Positions 1-6,523 of a stretch of 44,902 nucleotides of DNA are shown here, in pieces. The DNA comes from a virus: positions 1-44,902 of IMG/VR virus record IMGVR_UViG_3300002460_000056. One strand, 5' to 3'. Position 1 is the stretch's first letter. The number at the start of each line of letters is the position of its first letter. The translations under genes were made by a program, and so were the position numbers. The notes under the pieces were generated by a model. It searched no databases, was not told the DNA's origin, and worked only from the letters and a program-made list of their open reading frames with translations.

Positions 1-15
1 GCCAAAGAAGCTCAT
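1..15 (-). CDS. Start of a gene cut by the left edge (probably the Gp37/Gp68-type gene at the right edge)
   Basis: Only five codons are present, beginning ATG AGC TTC TTT GGC on the minus strand. A good Shine-Dalgarno (AAAGGAG) lies 8 bases upstream. The ATG overlaps the stop of the preceding 74-aa gene as ATGA, the coupling used throughout this operon. If the window is circular, the frame runs directly into the open frame at 44902 and gives M-S-F-F-G-R-H-G-S-P-R-I-D followed by the conserved GGESGP motif. That join is inference; the start codon and ribosome site are seen directly. Confidence 0.6.
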
Positions 16-236
16 TTGCCGCACTCCTTTTCCCGCTGGATTGGTGCCCTTCCACATCCCCCCTTGCGCCACGGTTTAAAACCTCTGCGCTTGCGCTGGT
101 AGGCCGCAAGCTCCTCCCGATGCGCCTGCTGATAGCGGCGCTGGCGGGCCGCAAGCCTAGACCTGTTCAAGCGATACCACCGTGCTTTGTAGGCCGCACG
201 CACACCGCATCCGGGTTTGGCTCTCTGTTTACTCAT
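12..236 (-). CDS. Small very basic protein, unknown function
   Basis: 74 residues, rich in Arg, Lys, Gln and Tyr. The central part (about residues 15 to 50) has a loose repeated pattern of the type Y-x4-N/H-R-x2-L-A-x-Y/R-Q-R-x-R-Y. Such patterns occur in short phage proteins, sometimes beside HNH nucleases, but there is no HNH core here. A nucleic-acid-binding role is only a guess from the charge. It overlaps both the upstream 77-aa gene and the downstream edge gene by ATGA, so it is translated as part of the leftward operon. Confidence 0.65.
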   Translation of the reverse strand: MSKQRAKPGCGVRAAYKARWYRLNRSRLAARQRRYQQAHREELAAYQRKRRGFKPWRKGGCGRAPIQREKECGK

Positions 237-466
237 TTGCGATGCCTCAAACCGGCCCGGATGCCGGATTCCAGGCTATCTAGGTAAACCTGCAACCCTT
301 TATCCCAATGGGCTTTTTTGGTTGCCTCCACAAGTTCAAGCCACTCTTCCCGCAGATTTGCGTTCTTTTCCTGGCGGCGCTCCGGGCGGTGGCACGGATC
401 AAGTTCTCCGCTTGGAAGCGTTATAAAAGCTCTTCGGTCCCACGGTCCATGTCGTCGGTCTGTCAT
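233..466 (-). CDS. Hypothetical protein, 77 aa
   Basis: Charged, probably mostly helical small protein; I recognise no domain. It is kept because it fits the operon exactly: its ATG overlaps the stop of the ParB-like gene (463..466) and its stop overlaps the start of the basic 74-aa gene (233..236). Plus-strand frames here are open in places but lack ribosome sites and fit no neighbour. Confidence 0.6.
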   Translation of the reverse strand: MTDRRHGPWDRRAFITLPSGELDPCHRPERRQEKNANLREEWLELVEATKKAHWDKGLQVYLDSLESGIRAGLRHRK

Positions 467-1215
467 TTCACTGCCTCCGCCAAGGCCAAAACCGCTTTGC
501 GGGGTGCGTCTACATACTCAAATTCTTTGTTCGTCAGCGCCTCAGCATCTATGCCCTTGAGCATGGCGTTGACCAGTTGCTTGAGGGAGCGGCCCCCAGG
601 CTTGGCGACATCTTTTCCTTTGACCTTCCCTTTACCCTTGACGGCTTCGCGCTGCTGTTCAGCGGAGAGTTTAGAGATGTGGGCGGCGGCGGTGGGCTTG
701 AGCCGCCCTTCCTTCACCGCAGCCTTCGCTTCCGGGTCAAGGGTAACAAGTTTCAACCGGCCCCGCACCCATGCTGCACTTTCGTTATAGGTCTCTGCGA
801 TCTGCTCGATTGTCTGCCCCCATTTTTGGAGCCGGTCGCAGTTGTACGCATCATCAAGCGGCGTGGTGGCGTTGCGGAAGTGGTTTTCGGCGATGCCCGC
901 TAAAAACCCGTCGTTCTCGTTGGTCTGGAAATAGACACAACGAATTTTCAGGGGCAGCGGCGTCAATTTCTCCTTGTTGATTTTGAGGATTGCCCGCCAG
1001 CGCGAGATCCCAACAATGAGAGTTGGAACCCCGCCATTGTTGCGAATCACGACCGGCTGAAGCTGGCCGATTTTGGCGATGCTGGCAACAAGCCCATCAA
1101 TATTCGGCAAGTCCTGTCGCCCATTCAATTCAGGGCTGAGTGCAAGACAAGCCGGATCATAGACGTACTCGCTGGTGCGCGTGTACGCGCTTTTGTCGGT
1201 AAAGTCTACGGCCAA
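463..1215 (-). CDS. ParB/Spo0J-like nuclease-fold DNA-binding protein
   Basis: 250 residues. The N-terminal ParB fold is visible: a segment like 'VASIAKIGQLQPVVIR' (about 44-59), then GISRWRA (about 69-75) at the place of the ParB GxRRxxA motif, then ENHFRNATTPLDDA (about 110-123) at the place of the ENxxR motif. A helix-turn-helix follows (TIEQIAETYNESAAWVRGRL). ParB-like proteins bind specific DNA sites, and phage homologues act in partition, regulation or nicking; no ParA is encoded here, so partition is unlikely. The C-terminus has a Lys/Gly-rich linker. The start is TTG at 1215, chosen because GGAGG lies 6 bases upstream and no ATG is available. It follows the HNH gene almost without a gap. 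Confidence 0.85.
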   Translation of the reverse strand: MAVDFTDKSAYTRTSEYVYDPACLALSPELNGRQDLPNIDGLVASIAKIGQLQPVVIRNNGGVPTLIVGISRWRAILKINKEKLTPLPLKIRCVYFQTNENDGFLAGIAENHFRNATTPLDDAYNCDRLQKWGQTIEQIAETYNESAAWVRGRLKLVTLDPEAKAAVKEGRLKPTAAAHISKLSAEQQREAVKGKGKVKGKDVAKPGGRSLKQLVNAMLKGIDAEALTNKEFEYVDAPRKAVLALAEAVK

Positions 1216-1216
1216 G

Positions 1217-1705
1217 CTACACCTCCATTTTCAGCTTATTTATCTTCGCAAATTCTCCAAAAGTTTCCAGGGCTGCGTGATTATAAGCAACAGCAGCATC
1301 CCATTCACGGACAAAAAGTCCTAAGTGTTTTCGAGTCCCAGAACTCCAAATTACCGCCCGCCACTTTCCAGTTCCGGGATGGAAAGACACTCCCTTGAAG
1401 CGCGAGGCCGCGCCTAATCGTTTTTTCATGTTAGCGTTATTTTGAGTGCGAGACGCTGGGCGTATATTAGAGCGGCGATTGTCCAAGCCGTCTCCGTTTT
1501 TATGGTCAATCTCAGCGGCAGAATCACCGAGAATAAATCTGTGCATGAGAATACATCCATGTCCACGTCCAGCATAGACAGTCAATCGTCCGGTGCCTGT
1601 CCGGCGCTCCGCAGCGTACCACTTAAAGGCATTTACTTTCTCATAATCGGAGGCGTCCACGATGGCGTAATACCCTTTAGTGAGCGGGATTTCACAATGG
1701 CTCAT
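1217..1705 (-). CDS. HNH homing-type endonuclease with AP2 DNA-binding domain
   Basis: 162 residues from the ATG at 1705. The frame is open further upstream, but this start overlaps the stop of the preceding zinc-finger gene as ATGA and begins MSHCEIPLTKGYYAIVD, typical of this family. The HNH_3 core is seen as LMHRFILG...EIDHKNGDGLDNRRSNIR...QNN. It is followed by an AP2/ERF-like domain (SRFKGVSFHPGTGKWRAVIW...AAVAYNHAA...FAKIN). Free-standing HNH-AP2 proteins are mobile, site-specific nicking or cutting enzymes common in phages. It sits inside the leftward operon with no intron or intein around it, so it is probably a free-standing selfish nuclease. Confidence 0.9.
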   Translation of the reverse strand: MSHCEIPLTKGYYAIVDASDYEKVNAFKWYAAERRTGTGRLTVYAGRGHGCILMHRFILGDSAAEIDHKNGDGLDNRRSNIRPASRTQNNANMKKRLGAASRFKGVSFHPGTGKWRAVIWSSGTRKHLGLFVREWDAAVAYNHAALETFGEFAKINKLKMEV

Positions 1706-1872
1706 TTCGATTGCTCTTTTCGTTTTAATTTCAATAAGTGCAGTCCCTCTTTTACCTTGCGTTGTCTGCGTCTTTGGGCGGCGCGCTGCAAACATGAAAG
1801 ATCGCAGTATCGCTGCCTATTGTTGCTTGGTTCAAATTGAGTTCGACAACCCTTGCAAGTTCTTAGGTTCAT
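1702..1872 (-). CDS. Small zinc-finger protein, leaderless start
   Basis: 56 residues from the ATG at 1872. It contains C-K-G-C-x-x-x-F followed by R-Y-C-D-L-S-C, a four-Cys knuckle that probably binds one zinc ion, and then a strongly basic tail. It may bind nucleic acid (inference). The stop overlaps the HNH-AP2 start, so the two are co-translated. No Shine-Dalgarno precedes the ATG; instead a promoter with a perfect TTGACA ends 6 bases before it (see 1879..1907). An upstream in-frame start at 1887 exists but would lie inside that promoter. Confidence 0.75.
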   Translation of the reverse strand: MNLRTCKGCRTQFEPSNNRQRYCDLSCLQRAAQRRRQRKVKEGLHLLKLKRKEQSK

Positions 1873-1878
1873 GGCAAT

Positions 1879-1907
1879 ATTGTGCAAACCTTTTCAAACC
1901 TTGTCAA
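1879..1907 (-). promoter_or_regulatory. Promoter for the 1872 gene, leaderless geometry
   Basis: On the minus strand TTGACA (1907..1902), a 17-base spacer and CACAAT (1884..1879), then exactly 6 bases (ATTGCC) before the ATG at 1872. The expected start of transcription therefore falls on or next to the start codon. Confidence 0.6.
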
Positions 1908-1954
1908 GAGGAATCGTACATCCCCCCAAAGATTTATTTTCCTGCGGCCCAATA

Positions 1955-2242
1955 CTACCGGGCCTTGCCTTCTAAGGTACTAGCCTTCTGTCCTGCCATG
2001 AGCGATGCGCCAAGTCGCACGCCCGCCAGATAGAGTCGGATTTCCTTCTCTGGGGTTTTGCTGGCGCGCATAGACTGAACTTGGTTCTCAATCATGGCGC
2101 GTGCGTCATTCAGTTTGCGACGGTTCTCCACGTGCTGTACTACTCCACCTGCGTCCACGCGCCAGACCACTCCGTCCGCGCCGACAACGACGATCTCGCC
2201 CGCGCCGACTACTTCCTGTTTGTCAGATAGGATGCTTTTCAT
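1955..2242 (-). CDS. Hypothetical protein, 95 aa
   Basis: Starts at the ATG at 2242 because AAAGGAGCGGA lies just upstream. Residues 10-40 form a short-strand region with many Val and Gly (GAGEIVVVGADGVVWRVDAGGV), then a helical, charged C-terminus. It may be a small beta-rich fold with a helical tail; I recognise no family. The stop lies about 80 bases before the leaderless promoter at 1907, so the genes from 1872 down may form their own transcription unit as well as receiving read-through. Confidence 0.6.
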   Translation of the reverse strand: MKSILSDKQEVVGAGEIVVVGADGVVWRVDAGGVVQHVENRRKLNDARAMIENQVQSMRASKTPEKEIRLYLAGVRLGASLMAGQKASTLEGKAR

Positions 2243-2256
2243 TTTCCGCTCCTTTT

Positions 2257-2493
2257 CTATCCCCAAACTTTCCATTCTTTTTCTTCCCCCTTCCCGGCCA
2301 TCGCCTCGACGCAGCGGGCGTCCTCTCTAATATAAGTGCCGACCTTTTGTGTAGAACGAGACACGGCAATAGCAAAACGAAGGATGATTTTCCATTCTTC
2401 GGCGCTGAGGATCACGTCTCCGGTATCCAATACGGTACAGGGGTTGATGTGCCCCCTACTTTGTTGCGCCTCAAGTTTGGTTACGATTCGCAT
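2257..2493 (-). CDS. Hypothetical protein, 78 aa
   Basis: Small soluble protein, no recognised domain. It overlaps the upstream 123-aa gene by 13 bases and ends 14 bases before the next start. A GGAG sits about 10 bases ahead of the ATG. Confidence 0.55.
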   Translation of the reverse strand: MRIVTKLEAQQSRGHINPCTVLDTGDVILSAEEWKIILRFAIAVSRSTQKVGTYIREDARCVEAMAGKGEEKEWKVWG

Positions 2494-2852
2494 GGTTCTA
2501 CTGTCTCCAATCCCCGCTTTTTGCGGTAGGCAAGGGCCAGTATCCGTTGGTCCTCTTTGCCATAAATCTTTGTTAGTACAACCCGGCTCAACTCATCCGC
2601 GAGCCGCTGGGTCTCCCTGATCTCTACCGGAAGGGCGGTAATGATATGAGTGCTCGGATCGAGGTGAAATATGGGATCACGATATGGCTTCTCCACTTCG
2701 GCCAGGGCCCTCTCGGCGGCAACGATCTTCGACGCCAACAATTCCCGAATGTTCGCTGGGTCGGAATCCGCATGTCTTATCTTCGCGGCAGAAATTACAC
2801 TGTGGGCTTTTCTAGCCGCCTCAATCAGTTCCCGGATCGGCTTCGTGTCCAT
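2481..2852 (-). CDS. Hypothetical helical protein, 123 aa
   Basis: Predominantly helical. The first half has heptad-like spacing (IRELIEAARKAHSVI ... LLASKIVAAERALAEVEK), which suggests a coiled coil. The C-terminus is basic (ALAYRKKRG). It starts inside the coding region of the 56-aa Cys gene, with GGAGAGCC before the ATG. No family recognised. Confidence 0.6.
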   Translation of the reverse strand: MDTKPIRELIEAARKAHSVISAAKIRHADSDPANIRELLASKIVAAERALAEVEKPYRDPIFHLDPSTHIITALPVEIRETQRLADELSRVVLTKIYGKEDQRILALAYRKKRGLETVEPCES

Positions 2853-2991
2853 CGGCTCTCCTTTCCTGAGACCCTTTTTTCAAATTTTCCTCGTGCTCTT
2901 CGCTAGTGGTACACAAGCAATGACCTTGTAGGCATTCTTCACGGCAGGCATCACGAATCTGTTTAGCTAACCCAGCAAAATCAAATTTCAT
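2821..2991 (-). CDS. Tiny Cys-containing protein, 56 aa
   Basis: Begins MKFDFAGLAKQIRDACREEC and contains two Cys-rich spots (C-x3-C and C-x-C, with a His between). The start is supported by AAGGAGTAGGGG directly upstream. Its start overlaps the end of the 75-aa gene above, and its end overlaps the start of the 123-aa gene below. Nested small overlaps of this kind are typical of phage early operons. Metal binding is possible but not certain. Confidence 0.6.
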   Translation of the reverse strand: MKFDFAGLAKQIRDACREECLQGHCLCTTSEEHEENLKKGSQERRADGHEADPGTD

Positions 2992-3208
2992 TTCCCCTAC
3001 TCCTTTTCCCTCGAACCTTTTTGGCTAGACCAACAAACTCTTTCCATTTCTTTTCATGCCAAGGGCAGCAATTTGGGAATTGGCCTTTGTACTTTGCTGA
3101 CATTATAGCCTCCGCAAGCTCCCGGCCCGCTGCGGCCTGGGCCTCTAGCACATCGCACGCTGGGCACGATGGGCGGTCGCAGGTTGATAGGCATTCATGT
3201 TTTGCCAT
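2981..3208 (-). CDS. Cys/His-rich small protein, 75 aa
   Basis: Contains C-x3-C-x4-C-x2-C near the N-terminus (C-L-S-T-C-D-R-P-S-C-P-A-C) and a later N-C-C-P-W-H, so it could carry one or two zinc sites. The sequence is otherwise helical and charged. ATG at 3208 is preferred; a GTG one codon upstream (3211) is also possible. AAGGGGA precedes both. Function unknown. Confidence 0.6.
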   Translation of the reverse strand: MAKHECLSTCDRPSCPACDVLEAQAAAGRELAEAIMSAKYKGQFPNCCPWHEKKWKEFVGLAKKVRGKRSRGNEI

Positions 3209-3221
3209 CACTTCCCCTTAG

Positions 3222-3536
3222 CTATATTCTCACCCTTCCCTCAGCTTGGGCGATGGCGGTCTCTAAAGAGCGGTACGCCTGCCCACTTGGGCACGGGCAA
3301 TATAGCAGCCCCTCTCCGCATTTTTCATGGAATGATGGATCGCCCCGCATTGCTTTCCGTGCGGCCTTTGCAGCGGTGAGCAGATTCGTGTGGCTCCGCA
3401 GCATCGCCTTGAAATCGGCCAGAGCTTGCTTGTCGGCTTCCCCCGTTTTTGGCTTGAGCCGAAGCATGGCGTGATAGACACCATAGGCAATGTCCCCCCG
3501 AACTGTATATCCCGACGCATGTTTCATTTTGCTCAT
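3222..3536 (-). CDS. Hypothetical protein with C-terminal Cys-Pro-Cys motif, 104 aa
   Basis: Starts MSKMKHASGYTVRGDIAYGVYHAM; TAGGAGC is upstream. The middle is helical (KQALADFKAMLRSHTNLLTAAKAARKAM). It ends in a C-x8-C-P-C segment (EKCGEGLLYCPCPSG) that could bind metal together with other residues. Position and spacing fit the leftward operon. No family recognised. Confidence 0.6.
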   Translation of the reverse strand: MSKMKHASGYTVRGDIAYGVYHAMLRLKPKTGEADKQALADFKAMLRSHTNLLTAAKAARKAMRGDPSFHEKCGEGLLYCPCPSGQAYRSLETAIAQAEGRVRI

Positions 3537-3579
3537 GTTAGTTAGCTCCTATAGCGTGGTGGCCTGTGCCACTTGCTCT

Positions 3580-3828
3580 TCAGTCGGCTTTTCCCCCGTT
3601 AGAGCTTTGAGGAGATTTAGAGTAGCTTTCACTTCCCGTCACAGTCTCCAAAATCCCCCGCTCTACATCTTCTCTAATCCACCTTTCTAAATCGGTAGTC
3701 AGTAGTTGGGAACTGCCGGAGAAAATACCCTCATAGTCCGGGTACTCAACCCAATCATGCAAGGGCTTCGGTTTACGATGGATCACAGTCCGCTTTCCGT
3801 TGCGGATATTCCGGTAGGTTTCAGGCAT
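3580..3828 (-). CDS. Hypothetical protein, 82 aa
   Basis: Start at ATG 3828, or GTG one codon earlier; both overlap the end of the 91-aa gene. No recognised domain. The C-terminal third is Ser-rich. Kept on operon position and overlap. Confidence 0.5.
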   Translation of the reverse strand: MPETYRNIRNGKRTVIHRKPKPLHDWVEYPDYEGIFSGSSQLLTTDLERWIREDVERGILETVTGSESYSKSPQSSNGGKAD

Positions 3829-4096
3829 CACGTTGCACCGCCTTTGCCAGTAATGCTTCCGCCCGTTTCCAAGAGAAACCCTCCCCCCAATTATTCTCCC
3901 CGCCTATCGGAATACAGGGTGGGAAATTAACTCCGGGCTGCACCAAATACGCCGTAAAGAATCGCGGGATAGCATCGCAAGTGCGATCCAGCACGATGGT
4001 GGCGATGATCTTCCGGTTTGGATATTCATATTCTCGGCGAGAGTGCCGACTGATAGATCTCGGCGGGTCAATTCTGTAACGAGTAATTTCACGCAT
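3821..4096 (-). CDS. Hypothetical protein, 91 aa
   Basis: Begins MREITRYRIDPPRSISRHSRREYEYPN, with a hydrophobic strand (KIIATIVLD) in the middle and a basic, helical C-terminus. GAAGGGAG lies about 11 bases before the ATG. Immediately upstream is the 270-base non-coding structured gap, so this gene's ribosome site could be affected by that RNA's folding (inference). Confidence 0.55.
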   Translation of the reverse strand: MREITRYRIDPPRSISRHSRREYEYPNRKIIATIVLDRTCDAIPRFFTAYLVQPGVNFPPCIPIGGENNWGEGFSWKRAEALLAKAVQRDA

Positions 4097-4366
4097 GGGT
4101 TTTTCTACTCCCTTCTCGATTTCCCTATAGGGACCGCACGGCAGGCCGTTAGGGATTGCGGCTTTTCGGGGGCTACCCTAGCCGTGCGGGAGGAGCTTGA
4201 GTGTACTCACCGGATTCTGGCTGACGCCACAGCTCGCCAGTTGATCCTGTCGCTTTCCCCCGGAATAACCCGCCGCCCGTCACGCGGGCACGGAAACCGG
4301 GATCGCAAGCCCTCCACGCGGCCCGCTCCGCAAGCAAGTGGGCCCAGCGCAAGGCTCAAACTTCCG
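4097..4366 (-). other. GC-rich, structured non-coding gap in the leftward operon (ncRNA candidate)
   Basis: This 270-base stretch breaks an operon whose other genes overlap or nearly touch. No minus-strand frame here has a start with a ribosome site, although two frames lack stops for about 55 codons, as expected of GC-rich sequence. Visible structure: a 12-base palindrome TCCCTATAGGGA (4122-4133), a large stem at 4134-4189, and a hairpin GCCCG-CGTGA-CGGGC near 4277-4291. It resembles no RNA family I can name. It could be a phage ncRNA, a 5' leader controlling the 91-aa gene, a DNA site for replication or packaging, or a decayed gene. Confidence 0.45.
4134..4189. repeat. Inverted repeat forming a long stem
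   Basis: CCGCACGGC (4134-4142) and GCCGTGCGG (4181-4189) are perfectly complementary over 9 bases. The stem continues as TAGGG (4150-4154) with CCCTA (4176-4180) after a 7-base bulge on one side only, giving 14 pairs. There is no T-run after it on either strand, so it is not a standard terminator. Confidence 0.75.
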
Positions 4367-4585
4367 CTAAAGTGTGGAAAGCGATTCTGGCCGTTTCCGT
4401 GCTAACACTAGCAGGATATTTCCAGCGACCTCGTCGGCTTCTGTGGTTCCCTGCGCACTAGTCCTTAAAGCGTGCTCGATATTGGAAAGAACTTGATAGC
4501 TTTCATTGCTAAACCATTCCTTCCCGTTAATGCGGAGTGCCCACCCAGAGGCATTCTGCACCATTTCCGTGTGTGGCGTTTCCAT
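4367..4585 (-). CDS. Hypothetical protein, 72 aa
   Basis: Begins METPHTEMVQNASGWALRIN. A short beta segment (GWALRINGKEWFSN) is followed by a helix. Ribosome site GGGAG precedes the start. No recognised family. It is the last gene before the structured gap. Confidence 0.55.
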   Translation of the reverse strand: METPHTEMVQNASGWALRINGKEWFSNESYQVLSNIEHALRTSAQGTTEADEVAGNILLVLARKRPESLSTL

Positions 4586-4647
4586 GTTTCAGTCTCCCTT
4601 CTTCTCCCTATCGTGTCGCTTCCATTCCGCCTATTTAGATTCAAGGC

Positions 4648-4893
4648 TCAGGCGTTTGGGACAGCCGCCAGAAGCGTTTCATGTAGATACTTCTTGGCAT
4701 GACGGAGTATTTCTAAAGCTCCCCGCTCCGCTTCGGGTGGCTCATCGAATGTAGAAAACGGTCCGGGGTCCCTGATATAGGGACATAGAATCTGATATGC
4801 GGCCTTGTCTACAATCTCCACCGCCTCTATCTGCGCGTTTCTCAAGTCTGGCCGGTTTTTATCTAGCCAGATCACTTTTTCGCGTATCGTCAT
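4648..4893 (-). CDS. Hypothetical protein, 81 aa
   Basis: Starts at ATG 4893 (MTIREKVIWLDKNRPDLRN), after GAGGGAGGGAG. The start overlaps the zinc-ribbon gene stop as ATGA, so the longer open frame running upstream is rejected. It is mainly helical and charged. Its coding sequence contains GTCCCTGATATAGGGAC (4768-4784), a palindrome related to the one at 4122-4133. Confidence 0.6.
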   Translation of the reverse strand: MTIREKVIWLDKNRPDLRNAQIEAVEIVDKAAYQILCPYIRDPGPFSTFDEPPEAERGALEILRHAKKYLHETLLAAVPNA

Positions 4894-5042
4894 TTCACTC
4901 CCTCCCTCAGTATCGGTTGTTTCGCCCGGTCCCACGTAACCCTGTGGCACTTCGGGCAGACCCGAACATCCGCTGTCCGGGGCGTCCAAACGTGTCCGCA
5001 CTGGTTACAGGTTAGTGTGACGAGCTTGAGTGGTTTTGGCAT
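4890..5042 (-). CDS. Zinc-ribbon protein, 50 aa
   Basis: Complete 50-residue protein with T-C-N-Q-C-G-H-V-W near residues 11-19 and V-C-P-K-C-H near 28-33. The two CxxC knuckles are about 15 residues apart, the classic zinc-ribbon layout. Such mini-proteins are frequent in phage early regions, with unknown partners; roles in DNA or RNA binding are usually assumed. It is coupled to the next gene by ATGA (4890-4893). No strong ribosome site is seen, but the stop of the gene above lies only 2 bases away, so it may be reached by coupling. Confidence 0.75.
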   Translation of the reverse strand: MPKPLKLVTLTCNQCGHVWTPRTADVRVCPKCHRVTWDRAKQPILREGVK

Positions 5043-5044
5043 GG

Positions 5045-5302
5045 TTAGTAATTATCCCCGCTCACGCTTGAATTCGCCTCGTTGTACGTGATAGACTCGC
5101 TTGCAAACGCTAGTTCCGTCCAGTGGAAACCTGGTAATCGCTGCGCTTGGTACATCATCCGCGCGGAGGCGGTGTATTTCCTGGAATCGTTGAGGCGGTC
5201 AGACTTATTGATTAAGTCCGCTGCCTTGCCTGCCTCATCACAGATTGCCACCACCATATTGTCGTAAAGAACCTGGTTGCCGTTTGACGTGTACATGTTC
5301 AT
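5045..5302 (-). CDS. Hypothetical protein, 85 aa
   Basis: The chosen start is ATG 5302 (MNMYTSNGNQVLYDNM) because GGAGGGA ends right before it; the upstream ATG at 5311 is itself part of that ribosome site. Helical protein with no recognised family. It is the first gene after a sigma-70-like promoter at 5318-5345 and probably heads its own transcript. Confidence 0.6.
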   Translation of the reverse strand: MNMYTSNGNQVLYDNMVVAICDEAGKAADLINKSDRLNDSRKYTASARMMYQAQRLPGFHWTELAFASESITYNEANSSVSGDNY

Positions 5303-5317
5303 TCCCTCCATGCTTAG

Positions 5318-5345
5318 ACAATATCACGGTATTGGGCATAGTCAA
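5318..5345 (-). promoter_or_regulatory. Leftward sigma-70-like promoter
   Basis: On the minus strand TTGACT (5345..5340), a 16-base spacer and TATTGT (5323..5318). It lies just upstream of the 85-aa gene, which has its own ribosome site, so this transcript would have an ordinary short leader. Confidence 0.5.
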
Positions 5346-5423
5346 GCCACAAAATATGGTGGGTAACACTCCTAGCTAACCACTACCAGTTGTGCGGAGT
5401 CACTCGAAAGGCACGTCTCTAAA

Positions 5424-5467
5424 CAGTTAAAACTGAAAAAGCCGGAGCCTGTAAACTATTGAATAGT
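5424..5467. repeat. Two short palindromes in the gap between leftward genes
   Basis: The 130-base gap 5346-5476 has no gene. It holds CAGTT-AA-AACTG (5424-5435) and ACTATT-G-AATAGT (5455-5467), both perfect. They lie between the end of the HNH gene and the promoter at 5345, where operator sites would be expected. No T-run makes either a terminator. A role as a repressor site is inference. Confidence 0.4.
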
Positions 5468-5476
5468 CGGCGTTTG

Positions 5477-6223
5477 TTAATAATCGACTGCCCGGTTATG
5501 GTGCAACCAGGAAAAATCGTTACGCTTCACTAAAAAATGCGGGGCGGTGGTTTTTTGTTTAGACCTTAGACGACGAGCGTTTCGTTTCGCTTTCTCCGCC
5601 ACGGCATTTCTCAAATAGTAAGTACGGTTGCGTATCTGTTTACACAATTTACAAACACCTTGAGCATTTCGGTTCTCTGGAATAGTGGAATGTCCAGCTT
5701 TACAGAATGGTCGCTTCTGTCTTAGCCTTGGGATATATAGACTTTTTACGCACGCGGAGATTTTATTCAAACAATCCTGGCAAGAAGCTCTTTCTGATTT
5801 TGCGGGGACTTTGCGGCAATGTGCGCAAATCCCTTTCTCTTTGCATTCCGCGCGCGATGGTAAAAATATCCTGACTTTGCGGGGGATAGGCGGCTTGCGA
5901 GTTGCGTCGGCATGAATACGGCGATGGCAAAAAACGCACAGATATTGCAAATTTTCAAGGTCGTTAAACGTGTCCGCTTGATCTTTACCTGCCCCGCGAT
6001 GGTGAACGTGGTGAGATTCCCCCGCCAATCCACACCTTTCACACCTCCCGTTGGCTCTGTTTTTGACTGCATTCCAAACCGCTGGCCGGGGCATCAAAAT
6101 TTGCTGTATTCGCTGTCTGGAAACGCCCAAAGCGGTCCCAATTTGGCGGTATGTTTTACCGTCTAGACGAAGAACAAGCGCGCTTTGAATCATGCCTCTA
6201 GTGTAGGAAGTTTGTTTAAGCAT
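5477..6223 (-). CDS. HNH endonuclease with N-terminal helix-turn-helix and extra zinc knuckles
   Basis: 248 residues. An N-terminal helix-turn-helix (about 24-43, YRQIGTALGVSRQRIQQIL) is followed by a McrA-type HNH core: C61-x2-C64, HHVHH at 71-75, Asn91, then C96-x2-C99-H100 and H104. The C-terminal half has further pairs (CAHC, CQDC, CKLC) spaced like zinc knuckles, then a very basic tail. A DNA nuclease recognising a specific site is likely: homing, packaging or host attack. It is the first gene of the leftward block. No Shine-Dalgarno precedes the ATG; a promoter-like element ends 6 bases upstream, so the transcript may be leaderless. Confidence 0.85.
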   Translation of the reverse strand: MLKQTSYTRGMIQSALVLRLDGKTYRQIGTALGVSRQRIQQILMPRPAVWNAVKNRANGRCERCGLAGESHHVHHRGAGKDQADTFNDLENLQYLCVFCHRRIHADATRKPPIPRKVRIFLPSRAECKEKGICAHCRKVPAKSERASCQDCLNKISACVKSLYIPRLRQKRPFCKAGHSTIPENRNAQGVCKLCKQIRNRTYYLRNAVAEKAKRNARRLRSKQKTTAPHFLVKRNDFSWLHHNRAVDY

Positions 6224-6229
6224 GAATTT

Positions 6230-6259
6230 ATCCTAACATAATTAACTGCCGCCGGGCAA
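6230..6259 (-). promoter_or_regulatory. Promoter of the leftward block, leaderless geometry
   Basis: Minus strand TTGCCC (6259..6254), an 18-base spacer and TAGGAT (6235..6230), then AAATTC and the ATG at 6223. The hexamers match consensus at 4 of 6 positions each. The spacing to the ATG is the same 6 bases as at 1872, 8246 and 9433. Confidence 0.5.
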
Positions 6260-6415
6260 GTAAAATCTTTTTAATGTACGGCAAGATGGTTGCTTTTGTT
6301 CCCCGCATTCCATAGATTGAAACAGACCCGGCCCCGTGCTGGGAAACCCTGCGATCTGGGCGGGGCGATTGCCAGACCAATTACCCCGCCCGGCCCGCCT
6401 GTCTGGAGGCTCACA

Positions 6416-6523
6416 TTGGCAATTTCCAAAACCGTTCGCTTTGAGGTTTTCAAGAGAGATTCATTCCATTGCGGCTATTGCGGACGTACTCCGCCAGCCG
6501 TGGTTCTAGAAAAGGAACGTTAA
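6416..6523 (+). pseudogene. Truncated HNH endonuclease, first part
   Basis: 35 codons from TTG at 6416 (GGAGG 6 bases upstream): AISKTVRFEVFKRDSFHCGY then C-G-R-T-P-P-A-V-V-L-E, ending in TAA. This is the standard beginning of a well-known phage HNH family, up to the first CxxC knuckle. In full proteins VVLE is followed by the D-H catalytic segment and the second CxxC, which are absent. The next open frame is in the same reading frame right after the TAA and resembles the family's C-terminal helical part, so a deletion plus a stop has removed the catalytic centre. It cannot be an active nuclease. The 6224-6415 stretch upstream holds no gene I can support. Confidence 0.75.

Noticed and set aside
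4124-4134. A T7-type phage promoter (CTATAGGGA)
   Set aside because: Only the initiation part matches; the upstream recognition region does not, and no phage RNA polymerase gene is seen.
4043-4405. A 120-codon plus-strand frame across the structured gap
   Set aside because: No usable ribosome site; it is antisense to supported minus genes at both ends and is open mainly because the sequence is GC-rich.
5767-6072. A 101-codon frame overlapping the HNH gene
   Set aside because: Shadow of the real frame; it would break the clear HNH motifs.
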